Below, piece by piece: positions 20,841-33,581 of a stretch of 64,000 bases of DNA. The DNA is from Apoderus coryli (taxonomy: Eukaryota > Arthropoda > Insecta > Coleoptera > Attelabidae): NCBI GenBank assembly GCA_911728435.2, contig OU452199.1, positions 6,954,860 through 7,018,859 of the forward strand. Reading direction: 5' to 3'. Numbering within the stretch: the stretch's first letter is position 1; the number at the start of each line of letters is the position of its first letter. Below the pieces are notes generated by a model, which was not told the DNA's origin, searched no databases, and worked only from the letters and a program-made list of their open reading frames with translations. The position numbers and the translations under genes are program-made.

Positions 20841-22333
20841 TCAGTCGTCGACATGTTTAGAGAGTGTTCACCTAAAAAAAAACTACAGAAAGTGCAGTGC
20901 CCTCTCTGTTTAGGAGTCTTTTGTCATATGTTGTAATGATTGAAATATAACTAATAACACTCTAAATATTATAGCAAGAGAGTCAAAATAAACAAATGCA
21001 GGTGGTGTTCGAAAGTACAATGCCCTTTCTACATTAAGTTTTTTTGTAAATATCTCATTACCGATTTCTTTAAAATTTGCAGCGTTGATTTTCAGTTAAG
21101 ATTTAATTTTATTATCATATCAACCATTACAAAGTTATTATCAAAAAAGTCGGTTCCGTTAATTAATTTGGAAAATTTTCAACTCCATCATTTGCTATAT
21201 TAAGTATGGTTTGTGTCCACACACTAGCAATAAATTCTCCTTATTTCAAAAGTGCCTTCGTAAACATATACTAATATATTCAACTGTATTAATTATATAA
21301 CAAATAAAACTACAACAAACTACATTTAAATCTTTTAAAGTTCACGATTTTCAAGTTTTTTATTTTGGTGAAAGTAGATTGCATATATATATACATTTTA
21401 TATATTATGAGCATCAAATATACCTACACACTTAGTTCACAGGTTTACTTTTATTGAGACGACACGAAAATAACAATATACGACCACAATATTTTCGTAT
21501 GTGTGTGTTATCGAAACTACGATATTATTATTACGATAGAGTTACAACAATAATAATTTTAACATAAATAATAACGTTATTATTTGTATAGTTTTTAGTT
21601 CCATATTCGACATACAATATAATTTTCAGTAATATTATTTTAAGTATTACTGCGTGGTATTTTATTAAATTTCATATTGTGTGGCTTTCAATGCCATGTA
21701 AAAACAAGTGTGTTATTAGTTTTAAATTAAAACATACAGTTTAATTAGCATAATGTTCCATAAAATAGCTTCCTAAATCGTAAATATTTTTACTTGAAGT
21801 GAAACCAAATATCAGTTACCAAACATATGTTTGAGAGTGTAATATCAAATAAGTTACGATATACAAAAGTATTCCAAAAAATTTTTATAAAAAATATGAA
21901 AAATAATGTTAGTGCTAATTAGTTTATTAAAAAGTTGGGTTGAAACATAGTGAAATTAAACGTGAATTGGTAGAATAGGCATTTTACTCCCGTCCGTCAA
22001 ATAAGAAGTCGGTCAGTGCCATTTTTCATTTTACGTCTTCCTGTTAAATCTTTGTTGATATATTTCAAAATACCTACTAATTTAATAAAAACAAGTTTAA
22101 CACATTTAATAAATATTTCAATTATTTAAAAATATTTTAATACCAAGGGCTGGTGCTATACCTATTCAAATTACCTCTAAACGGACGCATCGCAATTAAA
22201 GAGGCAAAAATATTTTAAACATAAACAAGGGGGTCACAGGGTAACGTATAATTAATTATTACAGTTTTGGTATAAGCTAATAAGTATAATAAATAATAAT
22301 AATAATAGAATTACAGTTTAAACTTTATTTATA
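20841..22333. other. Gene-free AT-rich DNA
   Basis: No coding exon, RNA gene or bounded mobile element was recognised in this stretch. Confidence 0.5.
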
Positions 22334-22562
22334 CAGAATATCCATGAAGTCGACAATCAAAATCTAAGGAGTGAAGGGGGAGGTCATTTGGAATCAAAAT
22401 AACCATAAATGTGGTGATCCCATGGTTGACGGGAAAAGGTTATTTTAGTTTATGTATTATTCTAATTAATCGAATATTGAGTTCACTTGTAAAGCTATAA
22501 AAAATAATTGAGGGTGGCTTACTAATAAATAAATAAAAAAATTAAACCGTGTTACCTTGTAA

Positions 22563-22831
22563 CAGGGTTGGGATGATTTAAATCAATTGATTAAAATCAC
22601 GATTTAAATCAACTGATTTTTTTAATAAAAATCATATTTAAAATCAAACCATAAATTTGCTAAATCTTCCGCTTTTAATTCACAGAAGCTGTCTTATTAT
22701 CATCAATTTGAACAAAGCATCACATTTTAATAATATAAATTAAAAATCAAATAAATCATGATTTTTTGATTTTTATATAAAAATCACTGATTTTTGATTT
22801 TTTTTTTTAAATCAGAATTTGTCCAACCCTG
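22563..22831. mobile_element. hAT-type MITE, 269 bp
   Basis: Ends CAGGGTTGG and CCAACCCTG are flanked by a perfect 8-bp target duplication CCTTGTAA (22555-22562 and 22832-22839). The interior consists of repeated GATTTAAATC/AAAATCA-like units that can fold back on each other. Confidence 0.92.
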
Positions 22832-22964
22832 CCTTGTAATAAACAAAAAAGTTGTATTAATGATAATTTATGTTTCCAAAAAATATTAGTTAATTCTTCT
22901 AATAATATGCGGACACAATGAAATTTACCTTGAAAAACTGACCAGCCCTCAGAAAAACTTGTAA

Positions 22965-23263
22965 AATTATTGAAGATTCTAGTTATTAATAAAAAATTAG
23001 ATTAGAGAGGTGTTCTAACCAAGTTTTTGAATACATTAATTGTTATTAAGGTCACTTTTTCCTTTGCTATAAGATAACGTTTCCGAAAATATTTTATTAA
23101 TTAACAGACCGAATAATTATTGAAGATTCTAGTTATTAATAAAAAATTAGATTAGAGAGGTGTTCTAACCAAGTTTTTGAATACATTAATTGTTATTAAG
23201 GCCACTTTTTCCTTTGCTATAAGATAACGTTTCCGAAAATATTTTATTAATTAACAGACCGAA
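22965..23263. repeat. Direct tandem duplication, two 150-bp units
   Basis: 22965-23114 and 23115-23263 are the same sequence at an offset of exactly 150 bp. The only difference noticed is GGTCAC versus GGCCAC near 23051/23201. Confidence 0.92.
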
Positions 23264-23414
23264 CAACCAAAAAAAAAACAGTAGAATATCGCCAAATATT
23301 TTTTCTAAAATACAAAAACTAAAATAAATTTATATCCGTTAAAAACATATATGATTATTTTGATTCCAAATCCTACCCTTTTAGAGTTTGATCGTAGCGT
23401 TCTGGGACACCCTG

Positions 23415-24854
23415 TATATATTGTCCCCTTATCACGTTTGGGCGTATTTTGAAACAAATAGCTAATTTGGTTTATATGCTACTCCATTCAACACGAATCA
23501 GAAATATTTCTAATTTACTGACCAAATATTGGTTTAAAATAATCAAAAATAAATTATTTCCAATCAGTAACATTTTTCGTTTTCTCACCTACTGAAAAGT
23601 TTGCAAAATTCAGATCTGCAGCGGGAAAGTAAAAGTGTAAACGCAACTCCCTTTCTGATATCTATGAAAATACCCTATAGTGATTTTAATTGTTTGTTAA
23701 GATAGATAATAAAATTATTTAACAAATATTTTGAGGCACTCCAAAAATCGACCTATGCCTCGCTCATTATTTGGATATTTTGCCAGGAGTTAAAGTTAAA
23801 CCAAAATATCTAAACTCCAATAATTTAAATAATCCTGCGTTTAGATGAGAATGATTTACGTGTAGACATTTCATCTTAACTCTAACTAGTGGCGAAATGC
23901 CCAACATAATGAGTCTTAAGAGTTTCGCGCCAAAATATCCCAACTATTTTTTGAGACACCCACCAAGGGTCAGTCACAAGAGATCAATTTATTTCATATC
24001 TCAGAAGAAGGGCATTCATGAATATAAAATTAACGGGATGATGAGGCATGGAATCTAGCGACTTGAAAAAAATTTTATTTATAAAGACAAACTCAAAAAT
24101 ACTAAACTAATTGTGGTTAATTATTTATTTCAAAAAGTATTCAGAAATTCAGTGAACTAAGCTCGACTAAGTTGAAGAAGAGGTCAGGAGATAAATGCAT
24201 TGCATTAAGTGTTTTGTTTTATCATTGAATTACGTATGATGAGATGGACTATTACCAAACATATTTTTTGAAACAATACAGTCAAAACAGCAAAGAAAAT
24301 TCAATTTGCACTTGTCTAGATTGTGTCTAGTCTAAAATTTAAGAGTGCAAATCATACAACTTTTTTTTGGTGTGCTTAAATACAAAACGTTCGAAAAATA
24401 TGCAAGTATTTAGGACTTGAGCTAAAAATGAGATAGATAAGTAACTAATTTTTTAAAATGCATAATATGTGTTCAAATTTAAAATGTTTTATTGAATTTG
24501 CTTTAAAATCGAATCAGTAAATAATAAAATACAATGTATAAAATTTAATTTAAAAAAAAATAATTATGAATACATGTTTTTATATCGTAAGACTGATTAT
24601 GAAATGTTATTGTTTTAGCAATAATTAATCAAAATATTTACGCTTTCAAGTGTTTATATGTTCATATCAAAAAAATACTCAAAAAGTTTCGAAAATTTTT
24701 CTACAATTAAAAACAAAATTCTTTTCAATCGATTATTTTAAACATTTTTTAATTTTGCCACTTGTCATTTGTGGGTTAGATATTTATTAATTTGCAACGG
24801 AATAATTTAATATCTAAAATATCCTCGAAGTCATCAAAATGTCTTTTATTATTC
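23415..24854. other. Gene-free AT-rich DNA
   Basis: No gene or bounded element recognised. Short in-frame stretches occur by chance at this base composition. Confidence 0.5.
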
Positions 24855-25616
24855 CAGGGTCATCATTATATTTTAAAATCCACCTAGAGAGTTATTATGG
24901 ATGAATATTTTTTTTTTTGGGTTTCTGCTGTAGTATCTTTTAAAACTATTGGAATCAAAAAATTTAGTTTACAAAATTGAAAAAATTAATTAAGCCTTAT
25001 ACCTAATACTAAAATGAAATAATATCTTTTGCTTTGTTCTGATTTCAAAAAAGTAAAGGTTATTTATAACTTAAATTATTGGTTACTGGAAATCATCAAC
25101 CAGATGATGAAACTAGATTGAGATCCGAAACATGTTTGGACAATAGTTATGGATTCCCATTAAATTTATTTTTGTGGAGATTTGACTTTTATTCGTCACT
25201 ATTTTTTCAAATTAATAATAATTGAGATTTATCGTTATTTTTAAAAATAAACTTAAATCGTTTATATTTGTTGTGTTCGTTTCATAAAATAAATATTTTA
25301 TTTTTTGTTTCTGAAGTAAAATTTTATTTTTATTTGTGCAAATGACTTTAGAAATTGTGAAATGGTAAAACAAATATTATGTAATGCCAATCAAATATAT
25401 TGTTGACATAATGACATGTCAATGGTAATTAAGGGACACTTGATTATACACAACAATATGGTTGATAAGTTCCCCTAATTATTTCTTTTCAATTTTACAA
25501 ACTAAATTTTTTGATTTCAATAATGCTAAAAGATACTACAGCAGAAACCCTAAAAAATTTTTCTATAATCCACAATAACGGCTCTAGGGGGTGACAAAAT
25601 ATAATGATTCACCCTG
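24855..25616. mobile_element. Foldback element, CAGGGT ends, with hammerhead-like core
   Basis: Left CAGGGTCATCATTATATTTT (from 24855) pairs with the right end AAAATATAATGATTCACCCTG (to 25616). Inner arms share TTTCTGCTGTAGTATCTTTT and complement. The centre (about 25095-25145) has a degenerate hammerhead-like stretch CAGATGATGAAAC..ATCCGAAACATGTTTGG. Confidence 0.7.
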
Positions 25617-27540
25617 TACTTTGCGGATTTTCGTATTAAAATTGCAACTATTATTGTCAGGCTTTTTTGTAAATAAATATTATTGCACAAACACTTCCAT
25701 TTAATTAATTTACTACTATATTCGCAATATTTGGTGAAGTAACCCTTCTAAAAGAGAGCTCATCAGTAAAATAATCGACTTCCTTACGAAGATTGAGCTG
25801 TTGGGTGACATATAAATAGGTATGAGCCACAATCGCACTACCTACCTAATTAATTTACTTAAATCAACAGGAATATCGTATATTTATGAAAAATATATCA
25901 TTTCATTCGAAAATAAATGTTTATTACTAGTTTTTATCATAATAACAATAATTACTATTACAATAGTTCACTTTCTGTGTAAACATTAGCTACTATAAAC
26001 ACATAATATACAGACATGCTTAGAATAATAAATACATAAAAATTGGAATAGTAGCATGCACACAATATATTATATTGAAATAACTACCTACTTAAAAAGT
26101 ATTTCAAAATGCATTTAAAATTCTACTATTATACTGAATGTGTCATTTGAACAAATTAACAATTAGTAACGATTTTGTTGCTTTTGTATAAATCTGTAAT
26201 TTTACCTTTGGTATTTTAAAATAAATTAATATAAAGAGAACTGCGGGACTTTTATTCCACGTCACCTAATTTAGGATAAAAATAAATAGTTTAAACCCGA
26301 CGGATGTTACATTGGCAAAGCTAACAATCAAAAAAAAACGTACAACCCCCTCGCAGCATTTTTATGGAGGTACTACCTCCTTTGATAGTGAATGATAAAA
26401 AACACCACAGTTCCGAAAACTATGTAGGAAAATTTAAAATCAACAATAATTATTATTACAAACCAAGATTAATTAAAGAAAGAAAGTAAATTTCTATCAA
26501 CTATCGTATAGATGCGACGATTGATAGTACTAAACATATTTTTGCATTACATGGTTAGGCAATTTAGTCCTTCTATCGAAGTCTCAGGCATAAACGAAGA
26601 ACCACGGAAATTTTGTTGAAAGTTTAAAGTAAAAGATTTATATTATACTCTCTTACTTACTAAAAACTGCTTTCTATTGCAATGTGCACAGTACGGATGC
26701 CTTAAAATATTAACTTTTACTACTGCCAATTGTATATGTATAAAATATACATGCTTAATATGGCTATCCTACTTTTAAATTTCATAGAATAGTATATGAC
26801 CTTGATATCAAATAATGTTAACTATTTAACAAAGCTTATATATTATTCAAACTGATCGGTATCGAGACCATTTTTATATGTTTATTTTACAGGCAAAGAA
26901 AAGAATTCATATCCTAATGTAAGTATAATTTAAATTTACATCGTCCTCATCAATATGAAGTAAATGATTAAGATCGATAACAAAATGTCTAGTAAATATT
27001 CTTTTTCGCTGCCTAAATGTATTACCTGTTTAGGCAAGTATAATTTTTATTTTTATACTGGCATTCTTATTGGGCATAAATACCTAATAGTATAAATAAC
27101 AAATAATTCATTTTAGTTCTAATTGGTTTTTAGACGAGTGATATCATTGTTCGGTTAGTGTCTGTTCTAACAAGTACTTCTGTAAAGCATAGATAAACAA
27201 ACATAGATCAGCAGCGCTTATGGCAATATTAATACACAAAAACAGCAGTGGAACCTCTAGTTCTCTAACAACCAATAGATGTTGTTACTATACGCTACAA
27301 TAGCTAAAAAATAGGATTGCATTGTACCTACTGGGCACGTGAATATGTTTAGACCACAGCAAAGTGTATTTCTCGTTCGTAACAAACGTTGTGTGTTGAA
27401 TGCTTATATACCACGCTCAAAATATTTTGGTAATTTTCAGACAAGTTTAAATGTTGTGTGTTGTACATAAAGTTTTCAGTCGATTGAATCCAGAAATGTA
27501 GATATTTATTTTCAGTTTTATCTAACTTACAAAGCTTGAA
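25617..27540. other. Gene-free AT-rich DNA
   Basis: No coding exon or element boundary recognised. Confidence 0.45.
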
Positions 27541-27869
27541 CTCTATTGATATGCACTATATCCAAGATGAGAATGGGATCGCATTGGAATCTTTGAAACG
27601 GTAGGAGTTACAATGCCGGTTAAATTTTTGAAAAAACGATTTATTAATAAATAATTATTTAGACACACAATATTATTAAACTGGATATTTAGAAACACGC
27701 AATGAAAGTTGACAACACCTAGTATACGTATCGTATACGAAATAAAATATTTTTTCTTTTTCTTGAACCTTCTTATTTATATTTAAGAATTTTTAATTTA
27801 GGTTCTCAAAAAAACAAACATTCTAATAACGCATGTTGATTATGCTGTCAAAATAAACTATCCTTTTCA

Positions 27870-28110
27870 TTTTGAATTGGACGTATCTGTGAAGGACTGC
27901 ACTACCATTGCGGCGTTTAAAAGAAAATTGACTGTATTTCTAAAGGGAGATCAGTAAACTGTTTGTGTTTGTAATTATTTTATGTTCTGTTTTGTAAGTG
28001 TGTTTTAATTTTTAATTGTTTACAAATGTAGTGATATTTTTTGTTTTTGTATGTATTTATACATCAATGTAAATAGCATATATGCTAAATAAAGGATTAT
28101 TATTATTATT
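27870..28110 (+). mobile_element. 5'-truncated LINE 3' end
   Basis: About 240 bp: the last codons of a LINE ORF (VKDCTTIAAFKRKLTVFLKG, then stop), a 3' UTR, an AATAAA and a (TTA)n tail at 28094-28110. The layout is the same as that of the intact LINE at 1-3181. Confidence 0.75.
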
Positions 28111-28115
28111 ACACA

Positions 28116-28155
28116 CTACGACGTTTCGGTGCTATTATTTGCACCTTCATCAGGC
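28116..28155 (-). ncRNA. Hammerhead-ribozyme-like motif (left arm)
   Basis: Minus strand: CTGATGA, stem II GGTGC/GCACC (5 bp), GAAA, stem III ACGT, cleavage triplet GUC. Stem I next to the core has only about 2 pairs, so self-cleavage is doubtful. Confidence 0.45.
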
Positions 28156-28365
28156 TTTAGAACTAGAAAATCAAAAATATATTTTTTTTTATCGAAAATT
28201 ACTATTTTATACAATATAAATGTATATGGAAGAATTTCATTATTATTACTAAAGAGGTGAAAAAATACTAATAACAATGTAATTCTTCCATATACATTTA
28301 TATTGTATAAAATAGTAATTTTCGATAAAAAAAAGAAATTTTTTTTTTGATTTTCTAGTTGGAAA

Positions 28366-28404
28366 GCCTGACGAAGGTGCAAATAATGGCACCGAAACGT
28401 CGTA
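28366..28404 (+). ncRNA. Hammerhead-ribozyme-like motif (right arm)
   Basis: Plus strand: CTGACGA, stem II GGTGC/GCACC, GAAA, ACGT, GUC. It mirrors the copy at 28116-28155. Core residues are intact, but stem I is weak. Confidence 0.45.
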
Positions 28405-28500
28405 GTGTGTGAAAAGGATAGTTTATTTTGACAACATAATAAACATGCGTTATTACAATGTTTTTTTGAGAACCTACACCCCAAGAAATTAAAAATTCTT

Positions 28501-30719
28501 AAATAGAAATAAATTATATTCGAAACCTTGACAGGGAACAACAACTACCCTCATAGATAAAAAAAAACATCTCACTATCTATTACCGCGTACAAATTTTA
28601 TCCATGCCTTGTACATTCTCTTTCTCTGTCTTAACCTATCGAGTACAACACGTGGTTGCTATCGAGTACATTACAGTGTTTTAATTTAGACAGGCTTTGC
28701 GCATCTGTTTGTTTATCTATGTGTAAAGTATAGGAAGAAATAAACATTTCTAGTAGCATATTAGAGAAATATGATTTAAAATAAGTTTTAAATATCAGAC
28801 ACATGGGCACCGGGATTGAGAAAAAAAACAAGTTAAATTACCACCAAATCAAAGTCATTTATTTAGTTTTTTAATATATTGTCAAGATAAATCCACAACC
28901 AAGCATAAAACAAACATAAAACCTTAAAATATAAACACATGTTTCTTATTCTTTGAATAAACAGAATATTAAATAGGATCATCATTTAGAGCAATTTATT
29001 TGGATACTAACGAAAATTAATTTAATGTTATTGTGACAATTACAGGAAATCTATGAATTCGTGGAACTGGGCAAAAGGTAAAAATACATTATAATGTAAA
29101 CCAACGAAATTACCACATCATAATTCTGAGAGTCGTATCACATGAGTCAGCCATTGGCCCTTTAAAGATGTAAAATTCATACAAAACGCTGACGATAAAG
29201 CAACATCATCCTCGAGTCTTCGGTTGGATTTATTCAGATCGAGTATCACGATTTTTTGAACAGATTGTCCGTGTAATTTATTGTTTGTATTTGCATTTGA
29301 ATCGAACGACTATCTGTATGATGCACGAACGTACACATCATGAATCTTATATAAGAAAGACATCGATGAATCTTTGACGTTTAGTGTCTAGCTCAAAGGT
29401 TCAATCAGTTATAATGATTATTTAGAAACCTGACAAATTTCCCAGGACGCGGATGTTGTATGTTTGAAATAAGCTTATACAATTTATAATATGCAAATAT
29501 ATTTGTTTCAAAAATATTTGACGCATGTTTCGAAATTAATTTTGACGACCTATTTTGAACCAGTATCTACTCCTTCCAAAATTTTCTTTTAGCAAGCAGT
29601 AATCCTCATTATAACTTCTTTCAACACAACATAGTTAATAGAGTATTGTATTAGTAAACTAGGATAAAATAATGAAAGCAAACGTAGTAATCAGACGACA
29701 AATAAGTATATACCTAAATGAGTTCTATTTTGTTAACAAATCCAATTTACATATTACTTGTCATAATAATATGGATGTAATTATTTTAAAATACAATTAT
29801 TTAATAAACAGATACAGTTTTGATAAAAACTATTAATTGAGTTTTAATACAAATTAATAATATTTGCCTACTTTTAGATATTAATGTCTAATTTCATTTC
29901 GTGTGGGAATTTTAGATTTGGAAAATAACTTCTTATCTTTTGTTAGTTTATATCACACACTTTACTATACGATAGGCAGTCGTGTAGGTAGACATCAGAA
30001 AATCAAGCTTAAGTGGAATTTTTTTTAATTGTGATATAACCGTTAAAAACAAATAATAAATCATCAACCTAATATGTCAAAAACAACAATGCCTTGACAA
30101 CTTACTGTAAAATGTCAGGTTGGATTTATAATTTTATTTCAAATTATTCCTGGAAATTATCAAAAAAATTTCCGGGAATAATTTAAGCTCTTTATCATCT
30201 CGTTTATTATCAATGTCCTAGGGATACTATAGCTGACGAAACAAATTAAACTTAATTAACAAATATTTCATGATATGGCTATAGATTTTTGATACTATTG
30301 TATTTCAAATTACAATAGATTTTTAAGTGGTTTTAAATATCCTTACAATACTTGAACGTTAGATCGCTTATTTTAAAACATTCCATATTATTAAAAATTC
30401 CACGACATACATTTTATGTTACAATTTTCTAGACAAAACGCAGTGCGATGTTCAAGGAGAAGTATTGTTAACGTCTCTAGTATACAGGATACGCCAAAAC
30501 TAAGTAAACCTTTGTAAACTTAAAAAAAGCTACAATGATATTCAAATTAAACAAATTTAAAGCTTTGACATAAAATAACTCTAATATCACGTATCAATTT
30601 ATTATTCTTAAGAGTTGAAATCGTAAAATATAAAAAAAACGACAGTAAATAAATATAAATGTTAAAAAAAAACCAATGATAATAAATCAATTTAGATGGA
30701 ATTCGGATAAAATGTCGAC
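28501..30719. other. Gene-free AT-rich DNA
   Basis: No gene recognised. It contains an 18-bp-arm hairpin (30141-30158/30167-30184, one mismatch). Confidence 0.45.
30141..30184. repeat. 18-bp-arm hairpin
   Basis: AAATTATTCCTGGAAATT and its complement with one T/C difference, separated by an 8-nt loop. Confidence 0.8.
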
Positions 30720-31960
30720 TATAATTTAGTACTACCGGTTATACCGGAAGTGGATGTCAACTTATTTTAAATGATATATTTTTTGGATTCTACCTATGTC
30801 CAGCCGTTTTCGAAATATTTGAAATTTTATATCAAAGTCAAAAATGACGCTTGCAGATTAAAGAATACTAACATTTTTTTTTATATGGAGGCTTTAATAG
30901 TTTAATTTGTTGGGATATTCTATTAGCTGCTTTAGGCGACTATGTATATTTTTTGAATAAATATTAATACAGGGTATTTCCAAAAAAGGTATAAAATTAA
31001 ATTGTAAAAAAGTGTCAAAATTCAAAAATTTTATATAGAAAACCCCAATTCGTATATTTTTTTGCACCAAAAATAAAGGCAAGTTTATGAAGGCATGTCT
31101 AAAATAATCCACTACTGAGAGGAGCGATGAACTTTAAGGATAAATAAAACGTTGTTTGCTGCACAAAATACTTATGTTCAAATTAGGCTTAAAACCATAT
31201 CAGACATGTTTCGATCCATATGTCTCATCATCAGTGACGTGTACAAGTTACAACGATCAGGAAACAAAAAATAAATGAGTAACATCAAGTGTTAACAAAT
31301 AAAACATAAAACTCTTAAGATGAATCATATTGTTTACTGTTTTTTTTTTTCTATTACAATAGTGACTTTGAAATTGTATTAATTTTAGTTGGCCATGATG
31401 GCTTTAGAAAGCAAATACATAATATGACACTTGGTAAGAAATAATCAACAATCTATTCGGCGGCAACACATAAAAAATTAATTTTACGACGTGAAAAGTG
31501 TTTAGAAATGCAAAGTGAAGATTCTGAACACTTGTTAAAGTAATTTTTTACGAGTTAAATTTAGATAATAATAATAATAAAAGCTTTTATTGAGGATACA
31601 AAGTACAACAAAAGATAAAAATAAAACAAAAACAAGGTATAATCATACATAAAATAAATAAAACAGTGTTAGAATCTTTAAATTTTCCCCTATAACAAGT
31701 TTATATCCCCAAAGGGCTATTGTAATAGAAAAATGTAAAATTGTCAATATTTTGAAAACTATAAATTTTTCATAAGGGCTATTTTTGATGCAATAAAAAT
31801 TGGGGGTTGCCATTTAAAAATCTTTAAACTCCAAACGTAATTCTTGACATAAAATTTCAAAAACGGCTGGACATAGGTAGAACCCAAAAAATATATAATT
31901 TATATATGGTCGTATTTAAAAATAAGGAAGTTGACATCCACACCATTAGTACTAGATTCT
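30720..31960. repeat. Foldback element with nested Penelope-like remnant
   Basis: 30730-30860 (ACCGGTTATACCGGAAGT.. and GGATTCTACCTATGTCCAGC) is inverted at 31845-31955. The same family forms the outer arms of the element at 39185-40754. The interior holds a TACAGGGTATTTCC terminus (30970) and a hammerhead-like remnant at 31198-31238. Confidence 0.65.
31198..31238 (-). ncRNA. Degenerate hammerhead-like motif
   Basis: Minus strand: CTGATGA .. GATC-GAAA-CATGTC, with short stem I (TCA/TGA). Stem II does not pair well. The flanks resemble the Penelope-like tail at 47724-47812. Confidence 0.35.
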
Positions 31961-33194
31961 CGAAAACATTTTAGCCGAATTGGCCCGTCGACCGAAGTAC
32001 TACTCCAGATTGTAAATGATAAATTGATAGGTTATTTATATATCGATTATAGAACAAAAACAAGATTAACTTTCAAAAAGAAGCTTTATTACTGTTTCAA
32101 ATAATCTAACACACGTGAACCATTTCTCTTAATTCTTTTTCCACTCTGATGATTTTAACATGAATATAAAGTATAAATAGGTGAATCAAAGTCGTAATTG
32201 CTCAAATCAGTGCGTTGTTGCGGTTTCCATTTATGCGTCTGCTTCACTTGCGGTTTTCCTTTATCTCTCTAAAAAATATTTGGTCATGTATCTTCTTCAC
32301 ATTGTTCTAGTTATAAATTTTGCTATTTGCGCAAACCATCCGAGTGCTTCATGTGCGATGATCCTCAAAACAGAGATGGGACAATTAGTTTCTTCTGAAA
32401 ACAAAAAAATCAACTTTACAAAATTTGTATTTAATAACAATTGCAGCTAAGAAAATGTAATTAATTGCCTTCTTTATTTATTCCATTAATTTTCAATTAA
32501 AAATAAAATGACGATGAATACAAGAAATCACATCATACAGTGTATGAAAGAATCACCTATTTAAGTCATGCAATTTTAAGTTTTATGATAATTGCAAATA
32601 TTGTATATGATAAGAGAGTTCATAAAAAGTATTTGCGACATTTAATCACTCAATTAAAAATTACTTTATTTCAAAATGTAATTAATTACAATTTGAAAAA
32701 GTACTCCATTCTAATAATTAAATTTTCTACAATTACTTACCCAGCTCGTCTTCGAAGATTCGAGTTTTACATGGCTATGGGCTCATAATTATTTGATGGA
32801 TCGTGATTTCATAATTTCTTTGTACCATTAGACACATTTCTTGTGTTGAGCCATTGACAAATTGAAAACAAATCTATTACATAACGAACTGTTCACGCAA
32901 GATTTCATTGACGTCTAGGAATGCCCCGATTTTGTGGTAAGTTTGGATGGCCATATTTCTTGGTTTTATTTTTCTAGTCAAAATCCTAATTTGTTCCAGT
33001 TTAGGTTAGTAGGAATACCGGTCCATTTATACACTTGATGAGTATCTACTTGTTTCCTAGATTTCCTTTTTTAATACGTGGGCTTTTTGTAATCGTCAAT
33101 GATCTCTCAATTTCAGCTAAGACATAATTGGAATCAACAAACCACACATGTGGTCCTTAATCCTGCTCTTCATCGCCATATCAAAAATAAATTC
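31961..33194. other. Gene-free AT-rich DNA
   Basis: No convincing gene. The 89-codon plus-strand frame at 32181-32450 has no family signature. A near-perfect 30-bp palindrome lies at 32669-32698. Confidence 0.45.
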
Positions 33195-33440
33195 ACGAAT
33201 TGCTTGTTACATAAAGTAACAAGACCTTTAGTTATGTTATGGTATTGTCAAACAAATTTCCAACATAACTAAAAGTCTTGTTACTTTATGTAACAAGCAA
33301 TTCGTAAATAAAGCCTCCCTCTAGGGAATTCGGCCGTACCTAGTGTTGGCAATAGGTTTTAATGGAGTTGTTACTTCTTGTCCGACCATCGTTTGTGAAC
33401 TGTGTTTCACTGGGCATGTTGCCAAAAATATCTTGTTGTC
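33195..33440. repeat. Repeat family A with 44-bp inverted arms
   Basis: 33195-33238 and 33262-33305 are inverted copies containing CTTGTTACATAAAGTAACAAG. The following sequence (AATAAAGCCTCCCTCTAGGGA.., GTTGTTACTTCTTGTCCG.., TTTCAC[TC]GGGCAT) recurs at 43595-43800, and part of the arm recurs at 38145-38181. Confidence 0.7.
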
Positions 33441-33581
33441 AAAAATAAATTCATCGTTCACCAGTGAATTCCATTTTTTTGGCCAGGATCAATTATTCAA
33501 GTTACGGTCAACAACACCAATAGCACATCGTACATCAAAACGTTGTGAGTACGTTTACCGTCAAAAATGTCAAACTTTATA

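Larger units (their letters stand above)
22334..23414. mobile_element. TA-flanked non-autonomous DNA element with nested insertion
   Basis: Inverted termini: the left sequence from 22334 (CAGAATATCC.., with TTTGGAATCAAAATAA further in) matches the complement of the right end (..TTATTTTGATTCCAAA, ending GACACCCTG at 23414). TA lies on both flanks. The interior carries a hAT MITE (22563-22831) and a 150-bp tandem duplication (22965-23263). No ORF. Confidence 0.65.
27541..28500. mobile_element. Foldback element carrying opposed hammerhead-like motifs, split by a LINE fragment
   Basis: The left arm (about 27770-28225, interrupted) and the right arm (about 28275-28500) are reverse complements, including the pair around AAATAGTAATTTTCG. 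Each arm has a CTGAYGA..GGTGC..GCACC-GAAACGTC motif, on the minus strand at 28116-28155 and on the plus strand at 28366-28404. A 5'-truncated LINE tail (27870-28110) lies in the left arm and is absent from the right arm, which proves insertion. The outer part (27541-27640) resembles the complement of 55395-55450. Confidence 0.8.

Noticed and set aside
22965..23263. CRISPR-like or satellite array
   Set aside because: Only two head-to-tail 150-bp units exist, without spacers; it is a simple tandem duplication.
28116..28544. 142-codon minus-strand ORF
   Set aside because: It runs through the arms of a foldback element and has no domain; arm symmetry and low-complexity Phe/Leu content explain it.
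32181..32450. Small membrane protein gene
   Set aside because: 89 codons with a hydrophobic middle, but AT-driven composition and no conserved motif.
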